Position numbers and translations under genes: made by a program | The notes under the pieces: model-generated | What the model saw: the letters and a program-made list of their open reading frames with translations, nothing else | Told to the model about the DNA's origin: nothing | Database searches by the model: none | Assembly: GCA_947561395.2 (NCBI GenBank) | Contig: OX387186.1 | Coordinates: 5,114,835-5,178,834, forward strand | Length of the DNA stretch: 64,000 nucleotides | Direction of reading: 5' to 3' | From: Buxus sempervirens | Taxonomy: Eukaryota > Streptophyta > Magnoliopsida > Buxales > Buxaceae | Shown here: positions 35,434 to 47,202 of the stretch, in pieces | How the letters are laid out: every line of letters starts with the position of its first letter | Position numbering within the stretch: the first letter of the stretch is position 1

Positions 35434-36883
35434 CTAATAAAACTGATTTTGGGAAGTAAAGGTCTGTCCGAATCTCCATGTAGAAGGAACCACATTGAAG
35501 AATTCTAGGGTTTTCCCATCTCCCAAACCGAGTCTGAAAGACAGTTTCTGGGTTCTAAGATCGATGCTGCTCTGCCAATTCGCTCCCCAGTTTCTGTGCA
35601 TCGCCACCCAGCTTCTCGTCTTTGACCCCTTGATCCATGCAGCCTTCACGTCTCCACTCCCTCCCACGTTGGAGATCATCACCATATTGAAGCTGGATTG
35701 GCCCTTCAAGGTGAATCGAACGCCGCCTCTCCTTCTGCATTGCACCCTTTAAATTCACACAGAAATTTAATTAAGCACTAAACACCAACCGAACAAGTCA
35801 TAAAATCGATCCAAATGAGAAGAAAATGTAGAATATTTGCACTATATATATACCTTCTATGGAGGACTGGAACGATGCCTTCGTCGCCTTGGCGTGCAAT
35901 GCGAAGGAAAGCGGGCATGGACATGTCAAAGTGCTGGCGGGGGAGATCGCACCATCCTCCGTGATTGTTTGGAGGGCAGAAGTTGGTGGCGGTGACGGTG
36001 ACGACGGCACCGCGGAGGCACCACTTTGGGTCAAGCTGGTAGTTGCACATTACTTGGTAGCATGCACCGCATGCCTCACCCCCTTTGAAGAGTGCGCCAC
36101 CCACGGCTGCTGTGTTCACTCCAAATCCAGCATGAAAGGTGTTATCGTAGCCACAAGCTCCTCCTAGTAATTAAGATCAATGCAATTCCTTTATCAATAT
36201 TAATAATCTATAGAAAACCTAAGAAGCTACAAATAATATTCATGACACACAATGACCTTGGCATATTACGAAAACCCTTCTGATAAGGGGTTGACATCCT
36301 CCCTACTTTTCCATTGTACGATCATTTGTTACTTTGAGAGAGAGAGATGCTGCCACGTCAAGCATTTTAATTGTCAAATATATGTTCTATGCATGTGGCA
36401 ACATCTCTCTCAAAGTACATGAATGAGTGCGGGAGAAAAATGTAAGGATGCCATCCCACCAGTAGGTAAAGAAAGTGAATCTATTGTGGTCACGGGCTGG
36501 ACACATGTTATTCAACTCAAAAGCTTAAGCGGTTAGGTGATACTATCTACCCACTCTTATATTGGCCCAAGATCTCCCTTTTCCTATCCGATGTGGAACA
36601 GAGACGGTGACAATGTACTTAGTACAAGAACTAAGGAAATGTGATGCTTCCTTGTTTTCTTACACAAAAAGGCCATAGGCAAAGGTCCACACACCATGCA
36701 TGACATAAAATTTAGACTTAAATATGTACCAAGAGTAGTGGGGTTTCGATTGGCTCCATAGAAAGTTGCATGACCGTTAAGCCAACCGTTACTTTGGCCG
36801 TCGATAACATCCAAAACCGCTCCAACAAAAGAGAAAATAAACCAAAACAAAGTCGAGGGAATGATGATGATGATGGCCACCAT
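35434..36883 (-). CDS. EXPA: Alpha-expansin (cell-wall loosening protein)
   Basis: Three exons on the minus strand, 36883-36730, 36163-35854 and 35746-35434, give 258 residues, normal for the family. Both introns are GT-AG and the joins keep frame. Residues 1-28 are a hydrophobic signal peptide. The N-terminal GH45-like domain has GHATFYG, GACGYD (53-58), Cys pairs at 83/86/91/100/114/123, TATNFCPPN and the HFD motif (129-131). The C-terminal CBM63-like domain has [34 protein letters not shown] and FGQTF with the conserved Trp residues. Expansins loosen cellulose-xyloglucan contacts in the acid-growing wall without hydrolysis. Unusual points are GACGYD in place of the usual GACGYG, and ALFKGGEAC where most members have ALFNDG/NNG. 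The exact subgroup cannot be fixed by eye. Confidence 0.95.
36288..36457. mobile_element. ~170-bp foldback MITE in expansin intron 1
   Basis: The left arm (GGGTTGACATCCTCC ... TACTTTGAGAGAGA) and the reverse complement of the right arm (GGGATGGCATCCTTAC ... GTACTTTGAGAGAGATG) pair over about 70 bp around a short AT-rich loop. No clear target duplication. Its transcript, part of the expansin pre-mRNA, would fold into a long imperfect hairpin. Confidence 0.7.
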
Positions 36884-36961
36884 GATCTTCTTTCTTCCGT
36901 GTTTATATTACAAACTTCGGATACGTGAAACTACGATCTGGGGGAGAGAAGGCCTCCTGCT

Positions 36962-36971
36962 CCATTTATAG
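36962..36971 (-). promoter_or_regulatory. TATA box of the expansin gene
   Basis: On the minus strand CTATAAATGG lies about 80 bp before the ATG at 36883, a plausible spacing for a leader of about 50 nt. Confidence 0.55.
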
Positions 36972-38195
36972 ATTTGCGAAGAACGCGGTTGTCGGTGATT
37001 AACTGAATTATTCTAAGAATCCATTATGTTGAGGAAAAGAAAATCGTTTTATAAATTAAAAGAATTAGAAACGCGTTTCTCATCCGTAGAAATTGAGGTA
37101 CGTACGAAAGCGGTGTACGGTTAAATTAGACAGTTGAGATTTCGACAGCGAGCAGTACATGTGATGGTGCCGGGCTGCCGGCTTCCCATTTAAAGTAACC
37201 TGTCGGTGATTACCCGATCGGGAGTCCCCAAATTTAACAAAAACCATAAACTGTGTGCCCTGCATGAAAAGGCTTTTAAAAAAGGCCGTAAGCCCTTTTT
37301 TTTAAGTCACTTTTACTGTGCTTAATTAGTTCAATTTGAGTAAAGCTTACGGCTAAAAGAAAAAGCAGCAGCTCAACCGGAGGAATCGTGAGCATTATCA
37401 TGGATAAATAAGGCACCGGAATGGTGGAGCCCACGACGTGTGGAAGGGAAAGACGAAAGGAGCAGAGTTTTGATTCTTCTGAAGCACATGTCTTTGAATG
37501 ATCAATTAGGCATCTTTACAGGAGTTCTTTGTTTATTGTTTGTGGGCAAGTCAGTTGAAGCTTCTGCCTTTTCTCTGCCTCTAAACTTCTGCAAATGAGG
37601 TGTCTGTGTCTGTGACTCTTAACGATTCTCTATTGAGAGCGTTTCACCTGGAGCCACTTTGTGGTGCCAGCATAAAACGCACGGATAGATGCTCATGCCA
37701 GGAAGGGGTCCCAAACATTCAAATTTCTTCTCTATCTCTCTCTGTTCTTTCTTTTTGGGTTAAAATAACTTTATTCCAAATGAGTTCCTTTAGATAAGGG
37801 TATACCACTTGTTATCAGCACACATCACCAAAAATCACGCAGTGATGCCTGTACTTGTGCTACCATTAATGGTGCACTTGCTTTAGAAAAACACATTCTC
37901 GATCACCTTATCTGAAGAGATAATGGGGACTGGGTGATTGGTTTTTAAGCCTTTCAAAAGCTTGCACAATAAATCCATCGCACGTGGAACCGGCATGTCC
38001 TGCCCTGAACTCAGCCAACATATGTCCCACACTCACAAATAGAAAAATGATCCTAAAGTTGCAAGAAGAGGAATTTTTATTTTTGTTATGCCGCGAATAT
38101 TCTAAAGAAAGCCATGCAACTATAGTGACCTTGAAGTGACGTGACTGGAAGGGCAATACTCAACACAATTACCTCATCGGTCGGAATACTTTGTT
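36972..38195. other. Expansin upstream region
   Basis: Promoter-proximal and distal upstream DNA on the minus strand. No gene or bounded repeat is seen before the SINE at 38205. Confidence 0.5.
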
Positions 38196-38204
38196 GCCAT
38201 GTCT

Positions 38205-38402
38205 TTTTTTTTTTTGGAAACTTGGGGCATCCGGCTAGTTTGCGCACACCACGGCTAATCCTCAAAGGCTTGTGCAATCCCCCGTCCCACACAAACCGGG
38301 TAATTACCAGGTCAAAGGACTTGTGAGTAGTCTCAAAGAATTGATAGCACCTGAGAGGTTTTGAACCTGAGACCTTGGAGGAAGCATACCCTCACACTCC
38401 AA
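38205..38402 (-). mobile_element. Au-like SINE, minus orientation
   Basis: Flanked by the 9-bp duplication GCCATGTCT (38196-38204 and 38403-38411). The minus strand begins with a tRNA-like region containing a B-box-like GGTCTCAGGTTCAAAAC, continues through TGTGGGACGGGGGATTGCAC and GGATTAGCCG, and ends in an A run (the T run at 38205-38215). It shares the CGGGGGA-TGCACAAGCC core with the SINE at 54.7 kb, so both belong to one family. The 5' part is short, so it may be slightly truncated. Confidence 0.85.
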
Positions 38403-38486
38403 GCCATGTCTCTTGTAACTTTATTCCAATTATACGGGGCCACAAAGATACGTTAAAACAGTAAAAAGATTGAAAAATTACATATG

Positions 38487-38735
38487 ATTAGTTTTTTTAA
38501 GATGTCATGAGTAGAAAATTGTGGTGGTTAAGATGTTAAGAGCAAAATAAAATAAAAAATTTGTGGTGGTTAAGAGTAGAAAATTGTGGTGGTTTAAGAT
38601 GTCAAGAGTAAAAAAAAAAGTACACATGATGATTTTAAGATGTCAAGAGTAGAAAATTGTGGTGGTTAAGATGATTTTAAGATGTCAAGAGTAGAAAATT
38701 GTGGTGGTTAAGATGTCAAGAGTAAAAAAAATCTA
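38487..38735. repeat. Minisatellite with AAGATGTCAAGAGTAGAAAA-type units
   Basis: The motif AAGATGTCAAGAGTAGAAAA followed by TTGTGGTGGTT (about 31-48 bp per unit) recurs five to six times in direct orientation with indels. The two last full units are nearly identical, pointing to recent unequal exchange or slippage. Confidence 0.85.
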
Positions 38736-39773
38736 GAATGTTGAATTTTGTGATGACAAGGGAGAAGAAGTTCAGCTGTTGGGTTTGTCTTTTCTATTGC
38801 TTTTCAACTTCGAGGTTCTTGTCATTTGAAATATTGGCACGCACATGTTCAGGAAATTTATACATATTTACTAACGTAGACATATACCTGCTACCATGCA
38901 TGAATATAGATGCACGTACAGCATAGTTAGTTCAAGCTGGCGACCAATAGTCTCAAATCGTCACTTTTATTAATATGCATGTATGTGTGTGTATATGTGC
39001 TCATTTGGACTCTTAAGATCCACGTTTATTAGGAATATTGACAAGGGGGAGCAATTTTAGATCACTACAATTTAATTTGTAAACATAGTTACAATATAAG
39101 CAATGATGATCGTCAGTGTAGATTTACTTTAAAACATATATAGTAAGACACAGTGATGCGAGACCCATGAATTATTCGCTTTGGTGGACCCTCCATATGT
39201 CAATCTCTCTTGCTGTACATGCTATAAATAGAATCTGAGATAATGTGCAGTCGTCACTCCAACATAAGGCAATCATTTCATTAGACGTAAATAGTTCTGA
39301 TATGAAGATTCGTTTCAAGAGAGTATATATTTATTGAAATCATTCTTTTCTTAGCAACAAAAACGATACCCTTTCCCACAAGCAAGACTACCTCTCCCCA
39401 TACGTCAAAATCCACATTTTCAACCCGTTTAGCTTGTCAATCAAGTTTTATGAATATTTTTAATCACGATCATGATTAGAAATTAAACTTTACATATTTT
39501 CAAACACAAAAATAATCACAATCTAAGCCTAACCACACAAGCAAAGTGCAGCTGCATCACGCCGCTTGACAAATTAAAGTGAAAAGAATTATGCAAATAG
39601 TATACTTAACGTTTATACATTTCTCTAAAACACGCTTCATGCCGCTTCTGTGGAATGGCTAATGTCCACCCGTATAATGTACATATACTTATACCCCAAT
39701 CTTTCCTTTTTACACGTATACAAAAAGAGGAAAAGATAGATCTCGATTGAGAGGAGAGAGGGGCTCGAAACAG
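38736..39773. other. Intergenic between expansin and RMA genes
   Basis: No gene recognised. The part next to 39773 should contain the 3' UTR of the RING gene. Confidence 0.5.
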
Positions 39774-40535
39774 TCAAAAGAAAAGAAGGCAAGAGAGAAA
39801 GCAACAAAAGAGGAAGATAGATACTCTGTTAAGCGATTTGTCGGCTTGCATCTCCATCCTTCTCACCCTTGCGCTACTTCTCACTCTCTGATGGTAAGAA
39901 TTCGGGTAAGGGCACAAGCTCCCAAACAACCTCTCATATATCATCTCCCCAAACATCCCCATCATGGGATGGAACAGATTCGTCATTTCTGTTGTGTAGT
40001 GTCCATAATTAGGATAATATTCCCGCCCATAAAACGTCCGTGGCTGATCTTGATAAGAGTGATTATAATAAGAGTTCTGATCAGGTGGTGAGGTGGTGGA
40101 GGCAGTTGCACTTATAAGAGCATGAACCCCACAAGCAGTTGGTCTACGAGGTATGACCAGAGAGCCCTTGCCTTCATTTTCAGTCTGAAGGGCCTCTTGA
40201 CTCCGGCCATACAGAGGGACCAGCGTTCTGGGGGTGACGACGGCCTTACAAACAGGGCACAGTTGCTGCTGCTGCTCCTCCTGGGTGGGCGATGGGCGTT
40301 GGAGATGGAGCCACTTGTATATGCAGGGCCAACAGTAGAGGTGACCGCAGAGCGTGACCACCGGGTCCCGTGCGAAGTCTAAGCAAATATTGCAATCGAA
40401 GCCACCATTTGCGTTCTCCGTGGACATTTCTGTGGAAGAGATGGATTTCCACTTGGGAAGCGGTGACGATCGATCTTCTTCTCTATCAAGCTCGTGTGCA
40501 GTCACCGCCTCTTGAAAGTATTGTTCAACGGCCAT
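39774..40535 (-). CDS. RMA-type membrane-anchored RING E3 ubiquitin ligase
   Basis: A 253-residue intronless coding region read from the ATG at 40535 (MAVEQYFQEA). In-frame sequence further upstream is placed in the leader, because a splice acceptor (TTTTCCAG) lies at 40577. A C3HC4 RING spans residues 48-96 (C48, C51, C63, H65, C68, C71, C93, C96; core CNICLDFARDPVVTLCGHLY). The central region is Tyr/Ser/Pro-rich. The C-terminus is a single hydrophobic anchor (VSIFLFCCFLSCLLFF, about 237-252). This matches plant RMA1H1/RMA3-type proteins, tail-anchored in the ER with the RING in the cytosol, which ubiquitinate membrane clients such as aquaporins under stress. Substrate here is inference only. 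No missing ligands or frame breaks. Confidence 0.94.
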   Translation of the reverse strand: MAVEQYFQEAVTAHELDREEDRSSPLPKWKSISSTEMSTENANGGFDCNICLDFARDPVVTLCGHLYCWPCIYKWLHLQRPSPTQEEQQQQLCPVCKAVVTPRTLVPLYGRSQEALQTENEGKGSLVIPRRPTACGVHALISATASTTSPPDQNSYYNHSYQDQPRTFYGREYYPNYGHYTTEMTNLFHPMMGMFGEMIYERLFGSLCPYPNSYHQRVRSSARVRRMEMQADKSLNRVSIFLFCCFLSCLLFF

Positions 40536-40576
40536 TTGCGTGTATTCCTTGATACTCCCGTAACTGCGACACACAA

Positions 40577-43526
40577 CTGGAAAATTATATGGCGTACAAG
40601 TACAACACAAGGCAAAGATTTTTTTTCCTTTTTAGAAGCAAGTCAATGCTGGAAAATAGTGGCATGCACAAGAACAAAGGTAAAAAAAAAATGGACAAGA
40701 ACAAAGGGCTTCAGCAACAAGAATGGTCACAAGATTATCCTATTTTGAACAAACATGTAAATTAAGTCTAATTTGAAAAGTCCACTTTCAGACTTGATTC
40801 ATCTCCTATTGATTGTATAATGAAGGCTACTAGACACAAGGACCACTTGCCACTTGGCGAGGAAGAACGAGGAAGAAATGTCACAAAAAGCATTCAATTA
40901 TTCTCGTCCTCTGGAGCTCTCAGTCCAAGTTCACTTTAAAAGTGATGCCCATTAATCAAGAGTCTAGAAGGTCCAATGTAGAAACTTGTTACACAAACAA
41001 ACAACGCATCACATCCTTGAAGCTGGAAACCTCTATTCCCTCTAAGACGTGATTGTAACTGGTCCATGACTATTGGTTGAATTTTATTATTTGAGAGGAG
41101 TAATCACAGACCCAATTCAGGTAGATCTAGAAGATGCCACGGACAAAACCAGGGAAAACAACAGGCCATAAAACACAAAATTGAAAGAAAATTTTGGACT
41201 GCAGCCTTTAGATCAACTCCCTTCCTCTCTACCCAATCGCTATTTTATCTTGCTACTCCCTTCATGCCCTACCAAGGAAAATTACAACCTGCCAAATGGC
41301 ACACCCGCTTACCTTGGATGTTCATCAGTTGGTGATGCCAATTTCCAACCCTATAATAAGGAACATGTCTATTTCACAAGGTGGGAGTCAGGTTAATAAA
41401 TAGGCCTGACCCAAAAAAATCCATGCTAATCTTCTTGAAAGTAATCTTAATAAAGCAAAAAATTGTGAAGCTTCCCACATGAGATCCAAAAATTAACAAA
41501 ATAAGAAATCAGGAGATTCAGAATATATTCACAATAACTATTACAACAACCCGTGACCTTCTACTGAAACATTTATGGATGGAACATTAAATTTTCTTCT
41601 AGAACATTAGCTGTACCTTCTAGACAATCATTCATAAATATTGAACTAATGAATGGACAATCAAAGACCACTGATCACATTCCTCATGACCTTTATGAAC
41701 CGGGACTCGATCAACCGCGACCGTTCATAACCCTATTGCTTTATCTTCCATTTTTATAGCAATATTTATTAATTTGTTCATTTTTTTTCAGATAAATTTC
41801 TTCTCTTTGCTATTTATTTATATTATTTATTAATTTTCTCCGAAGGTAGAAATCGTTTAGATTAGATTTGTTGAACAAACACAGTCCAGAGTCAGAGAAA
41901 AATTCACAGTTGTTATTTGTTAGATATCACATCAAACACTGTTTAAGACGAAATTTCATCCCTAGGACAATAGACAGAAATCACCAACGGTAGGGTAGGA
42001 ATCATGCTTACTCTTTCAAACACACAGGAAACTTTCTTGAATTTACAAACATAGGAAGAAGATTGGAACAAATATCAAAAGATAACAGCACCGTAACAGC
42101 TCTGCCAAGGAATCTTCCCATTTGATGTCACGTATATAATAATAAAATTAAAATTTCACTTCTTCGACAGCACAAAAAAACACAATTTTCTGCACTATGG
42201 CGGACACCCAAAAGTGGAAGATAGACACTACCAGGTATCTCTTATCAAACAGAAATTCGTCACCGTACGGACGAATTTTCCCAAAAAATTTCAAACCAAT
42301 TGATAATATCATAAGATAATAGGAAAGTAAACATGAATTTCAAAAACTACTTGGAAAATTCCATGCTTTTGTGAAGAATACTTTCGCGGGAAGGGAAAGA
42401 TGAGGACAGATTTCTCAAAAGCATCATCCGACCCAGAAACAAGCAACCAGTCAAATAATGCCTTTCTAATTGAATTTCCGAGTTTGGTGATTACTTGCGT
42501 TCTCAGGTCTCGTAAATAGTATCGGAAAAGCAGATTTTTTTTAGCTTGCGTTTTGAAGGAGAAAACAAGGCTGGCAAAAGAGCCTCTGCTACAAAATGCT
42601 AGGCAAGGTATTTTCCACAAGCTGACGAATATGCTGTTTTTTGTCTACATTAGAAATACAGAATCTTCGGAACTAGCAAAAGGAAAAGTAAAGATTCGCG
42701 TTTGTAACAGCGAAAGGAGAAGAAAATCGGAAACTCCCATGACACAAACCACACAAGTCAGAATACCACAGAGAAAGATGCAATCCGGTTTTCAGCATCT
42801 CCGTGCTAATCTCGATTTCAAATCTTAATAGAAAATAAGTCTTTTTTGACGGACCGGAGTCTGAACGGAGTAACGATTCCTCTTCGGAAAAAAAAAACTG
42901 TTTACAAACTGCAGTTTTAGGGGGAGAGAGGACGGTGCGAGGAAGAAGAAGAACACAGAAAACAATGGAACAACTGAAATTTCTGGTGTGACTCGTACGA
43001 GAACCAGAAGAGTCCTCGTCACAAATAGATAAATACAAAGTTTGAGAAATTCAAACAGAGGAGAACAAAACAGAAATTTTAAAAAAAAAGTTTTTTGCAG
43101 AAAACATAGCTGGTAACTCAGGTAACGAGACACAACAAAACACCGGCTTCAAACAGCTCTCCAGAGCATCGTTTAAAATTTCAACTTCCAAACAATTTCG
43201 ATTCTCTACGTTTAATAAACAATCCTTCCATTCTATAATCCTCTTCTCAAAACAGAATCACAAACCTCTGATACCTAATCAAGATTTCCGGCTCGATAGT
43301 AAATAAAACGAGAACCTCCAATAACAGACTGAAGGCCTGCCTACATGTTCTATCACTTTATCAATCCAGAATCGAAAGCATCCGACGAAAACAAACACAA
43401 ATCAAGAATTTATTTCACGCATGAACATGGAGATCAACAACAGGACCGATACAAACGAGAAACAGAATAAATAAACGCGAACCTCTGAAAAGGAAAGAAA
43501 AACACGACAGATTTCGATCACATACC
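40577..43526 (-). other. Probable 5'-UTR intron of the RMA gene
   Basis: On the minus strand a donor ATAG|GTATGTGATC at 43526/43525 and an acceptor TTTTCCAG ending at 40577 bound a 2.95-kb T-rich stretch without supportable genes. The intron would remove a leader segment ending 41 nt before the ATG. Leader introns are common in plant ubiquitin-system genes. This is inference from splice signals and composition. Confidence 0.5.
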
Positions 43527-43735
43527 TATATCGGACGCGCGCCTTCACGAATCAACAACTCTAGGATTCTTCAATGTTTCTCAATCGAAGCTCCAATGGC
43601 GAAAGATCGCGTCGTTCGAGGAAATGAGAGCAGAAAGGTTAAAAATTGCGAACGAGAAACAAAAACGAAAAAGGTTATCCGTTTGGTGAGGAAAATCTCG
43701 AGAAACGGGACGAGGGCGTTGAGCCGGACTGGTTG
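43527..43735 (-). other. Probable 5'-UTR exon of the RMA gene
   Basis: A comparatively GC-rich segment between the TATA box and the donor at 43526. A minus-strand frame starting at 43895 crosses it but shows no protein similarity I recognise. Transcription start is estimated from the TATA position. Confidence 0.4.
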
Positions 43736-43766
43736 AGGACGCAAGCCACCTCCTCCGTCGGTGCGG

Positions 43767-43774
43767 ATTTATAG
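43767..43774 (-). promoter_or_regulatory. TATA box of the RMA gene
   Basis: CTATAAAT on the minus strand in the context CGCCTATAAATCCGCACC, with GC-rich flanks and the probable leader exon immediately downstream. Confidence 0.5.
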
Positions 43775-44137
43775 GCGAAAGCGGATAAACTCGAACGGCG
43801 GTACACTTAGCTGACGTGGCTCCAAGTGGTGCGCAATGCGCGCGTGCTGGAGTCCTCGTGTTTGAGCAACGACCACTGTTTAAAAACCCGTACAAGGCTG
43901 GTAATCCGGAAGCTTATCCCTCCGACTAATTATGGGTAACCAGGATGAGTTACCGCCTTGTTATTGTATAAAATAAAATAATATTTTTAGAAATAAGTGA
44001 GAAAAATATTGTAATTTAAGGAGTTTTTATCTAAAACCTGGTTAATCTGTGAAGACTCGTTTAAATTTTTGGATTTACTATAGAACTACCTAGTTAAAAT
44101 TATCCGCTTTTTTACCATGGGATTATATATGGACATT

Positions 44138-44671
44138 TAGGGGTGCTCATCGGGTGGCCCAGTACGGTACGGACACAATTAACCGGTGCATAACGAGCCA
44201 TGGGCAGTGTTGTACCCGACCCATTTTCCAATACACCAAGCACGGCACGGTCTACCTTAGTCATGCCCTATAGAGTACAAGTAGTACTGATTGTGCGCAT
44301 TTTTAGGCAAAGAGTGCAACTTGGTTCAGTTTTATAACCCATTGACCGTGCCAAATTTGAATTGGTTTAGGTTGGGTTTCAAAGCATATGGCTCGGTTCT
44401 GGTTTTGATATCTTTAGCCTAAACTAATTTGGATGGGTTTTGAGTTGATGTCTCTATTAAATTGAAGTAAAACCCGACCAAAAAGTTTGGTTCATTAAAT
44501 TGAACTCAACCGAGCTTATTTGTGTATGTATGTCCGATTTGGTTGTTTGGGTTGCAGCAATCGTTTCTCAGTTGTACTCAATATGGTTCATTTTGGGTTA
44601 ATGGTCACAAACCTTGGTTTTGTTTTGTATTGATATCAACCTGAACTAAACCAAACAGAGTTGCACCCCTT
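44138..44671. mobile_element. Degraded hAT-like element
   Basis: The left end TAGGGGTGCTCATCGGGTGG and the right end ...GTTGCACCCCTT are inverted to each other over about 9 bp. The interior is rich in GGTTTGG/AACCGG words, typical of plant hAT MITEs. No clear 8-bp duplication remains, so the boundaries are approximate. Confidence 0.4.
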
Positions 44672-46388
44672 GCTACTAATTCATGAGAGCACCTTACATT
44701 TCACCAACTCTTGTGGATGATGAAACATGTGTACATGTTACGATCCTAGATGTTAAGTGCTTAACTAAAGAAGTCTAAAATCTTAGGATTTTTGGAACAA
44801 TGGTTGGGAAAATAATAATAATACATGTATCATGTGTACATGTTACGATCCTAGATGCTCCACGCGGCAACATTTCACGCAGGCAACTGCGGCATACGGA
44901 TTTCAACATCTCCTAATAGGAACGTTTTGACCAGGTAGGATACATGGAAAAGGGTTTTCAACAAATATCTTTGGTAGAAAAGAATGCCTTTGATGGGAAA
45001 AATGTCAAAGAAAAAGAAAATTAAGAATCTCTCGGTAATAATTATGATCTAGAAGGATAATTTTTTTTTTTATGTTTAGTGAAAATGAGAGGTTAATGTT
45101 GTACATTTGCATCCAAAATCTCAAACACCCATGGGTGGTGCATTCAACTTTAGAAATCATTTTAAGAAACAGAGAAATGATTTTTCTTAATTTACAATAC
45201 AAGACCCACAATGGGCCGGTATCATTGGTGAAGGAGATTTTGGGTGCATAAAATTTCTATTATATTTTACACGTGCACCACCATGTTGAGGATGATTGGT
45301 GAACTCAATTTAAAAATTCCATTTTTCTCTTCCTGAAATGATTTAATATGTACGGACGATATTTTGACTGCATATGATATACGCAACATATGCAGCATCA
45401 AATATTTTGCTAAATTCAGGCCCAACTTGTAGCTAAAATAATCACAATGATGGGATAACAACTCCATTTATTAATGAAAATTTTTCCAAATATGATTTTT
45501 TTATATTAAAAATGTCAAATATTATATTTTTATTGGACTTTCCAAACCCATAACCAATTTCTTTTATTTGTTATATATTATATTATATATTTTTTCCATT
45601 TATTTGTTTGATGTTTCTTAGAATGTAGAAGACTACAATTTCTTTTATTCTGGGGAAAGGCAAGCGCTATGTGCGTAACAAAAAAAAAAAGATTAATTCC
45701 AAGTGGGGTACTTATCAATAATGCCAAGTGGGTTAAAGATGTGTTTGCGACTATGGATTTGTGTAGGTGGTTATGATTATAAACTAGGAGGATATCCATG
45801 AAAATATAAACCAAGTGGAGGATTCTGACTGGGTTGAAATCCCAGTCAGAATCTTATGTTGGCTTTACAGGGGAGTAGAGATTTGCTTGGAAAATGAATG
45901 AAAAGGATGTTTGTTGATTAGAAGATGCAAAAATATGTAAGTTAGACTATCCACGGCCAATTTTGAAGATTTTAGCGGTTGGAGAAGATCTAAGGATTCT
46001 GGTCAATCACGTGGTAGACCAAACCGTTAGAAGGTCTTTCTCTGGAGCTTCCTATGATCAACTTCGACGACTTCGGCAAACAAAAGAGAGACCGAAAAGC
46101 GGTTTTTTTTGACGAGAGATAGCTGTAGTTGTTGACTTGTTGGTAGGGCTGCCAACGAAAAGCTCGAGTTTAAGCTCTATTTTTAACTCCTGAGCTGAGC
46201 CTGAGTCGAGTTTGGTGGGCTCAGCTCAGTTAAAGCTCCGCTCATTATGCTATTTTGATAATATGAGTAGATTTTTCCTCTTTTCTTGCTAAATGCAAGT
46301 TTTGGATCATAGATGCCTTAATTCACGGAAGCTCCGTACGTTTGAGCCAAATGGTCAATGCTTTAAGGTATAGTTTCTCTCACTTCTT
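44672..46388. other. Intergenic repeat-derived DNA
   Basis: No gene. Contains a 26-bp direct repeat (44727-44752 and 44833-44858), a perfect 13-bp-stem hairpin at 45821-45853, and at about 46147 a hAT-like terminus (TAGGGCTGCCAACGAAAAGC) without a recognisable partner. Confidence 0.5.
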
Positions 46389-46391
46389 CAA

Positions 46392-46878
46392 AGGCCGCGT
46401 TTGGATGTTGAAAAAATTGCACGAAACATGAGTGAGAACGACGGGAAAATAATGAGAAAGGGCCACTTTTTTATCAATATTTATAAAAACAATTCATAAA
46501 AATCTTATTTTATCAAAAAAAAAGGCTATTTTTTAAAGAAATTAAAAAATAATATCATTTTATTGTAAATGAGTACGATGCATTCATATCTCACGTAGAA
46601 TGCGCTTGTATCCCACGTAAAGAAATTTGCATTTTATATACAATCATACAATGCATTTGTGTTTAAGTAAAATGTTTCTCAAATTTAATTATTTTTAAAA
46701 AGTGATCTTGTAATTTAATTATGATGGATTATTTTTATAATTATTAACAAAAAGTGATCCGTTTTCTATAATTTTCAATTATGAAGGACTGTTTCCATAA
46801 TTTCCTCAAACCTTTTATTCAGATTTCAGCCTAAATTCCATTTCTTTTTTAAAACCTTTTATCCAAATGTACCTTGAG
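46392..46878. mobile_element. Probable degraded PIF-type MITE
   Basis: The left end AAGGCCGCGTTTGGATG and the reverse complement of the right end CAAGGTACATTTGGATAAAA resemble the (G)GGNCNNGTTTGG termini of PIF/Harbinger MITEs. The interior is AT-rich and non-coding. The match is imperfect. Confidence 0.35.
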
Positions 46879-47202
46879 CTTCAAGAAGAACCCAATCTAT
46901 CCGTTAAAGCTGTTCGTAGTAACCGATAATTGCACGCCGCGTCAGCATCTACTCCCTCTATCTCCCCCTTCGTACAGAACCTGCTGTGTCATCATCATCC
47001 AAATCGCCTGCCAGGAACAGTTTCTGTTTTGCTTTTGTTTTGTACGCATGCAATATTTATATTGCCAGCTAGGACGGTTGACCGAAGGTATCCACCTGGT
47101 CGCTACTCTAATCCAAGTTTATCTTCTCGAAGCATTCGCCACATGCAAAGATGGGTTCAAATCGTCCGCCGCTTGGTTGATGCGGCAATGATGTAACCAC
47201 CG

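Noticed and set aside
36480..36600. AAGCTTAAGCGGTTAGGTGA...CCGATGTGG motif reminiscent of plant TRIM or LTR ends
   Set aside because: A familiar dispersed motif, but no second LTR, primer-binding site or target duplication could be found nearby.
43581..43895. Minus-strand 104-codon frame upstream of the RMA gene
   Set aside because: It spans the TATA box and predicted leader; Arg/Ser-rich text from GC-rich DNA with no recognisable motif.
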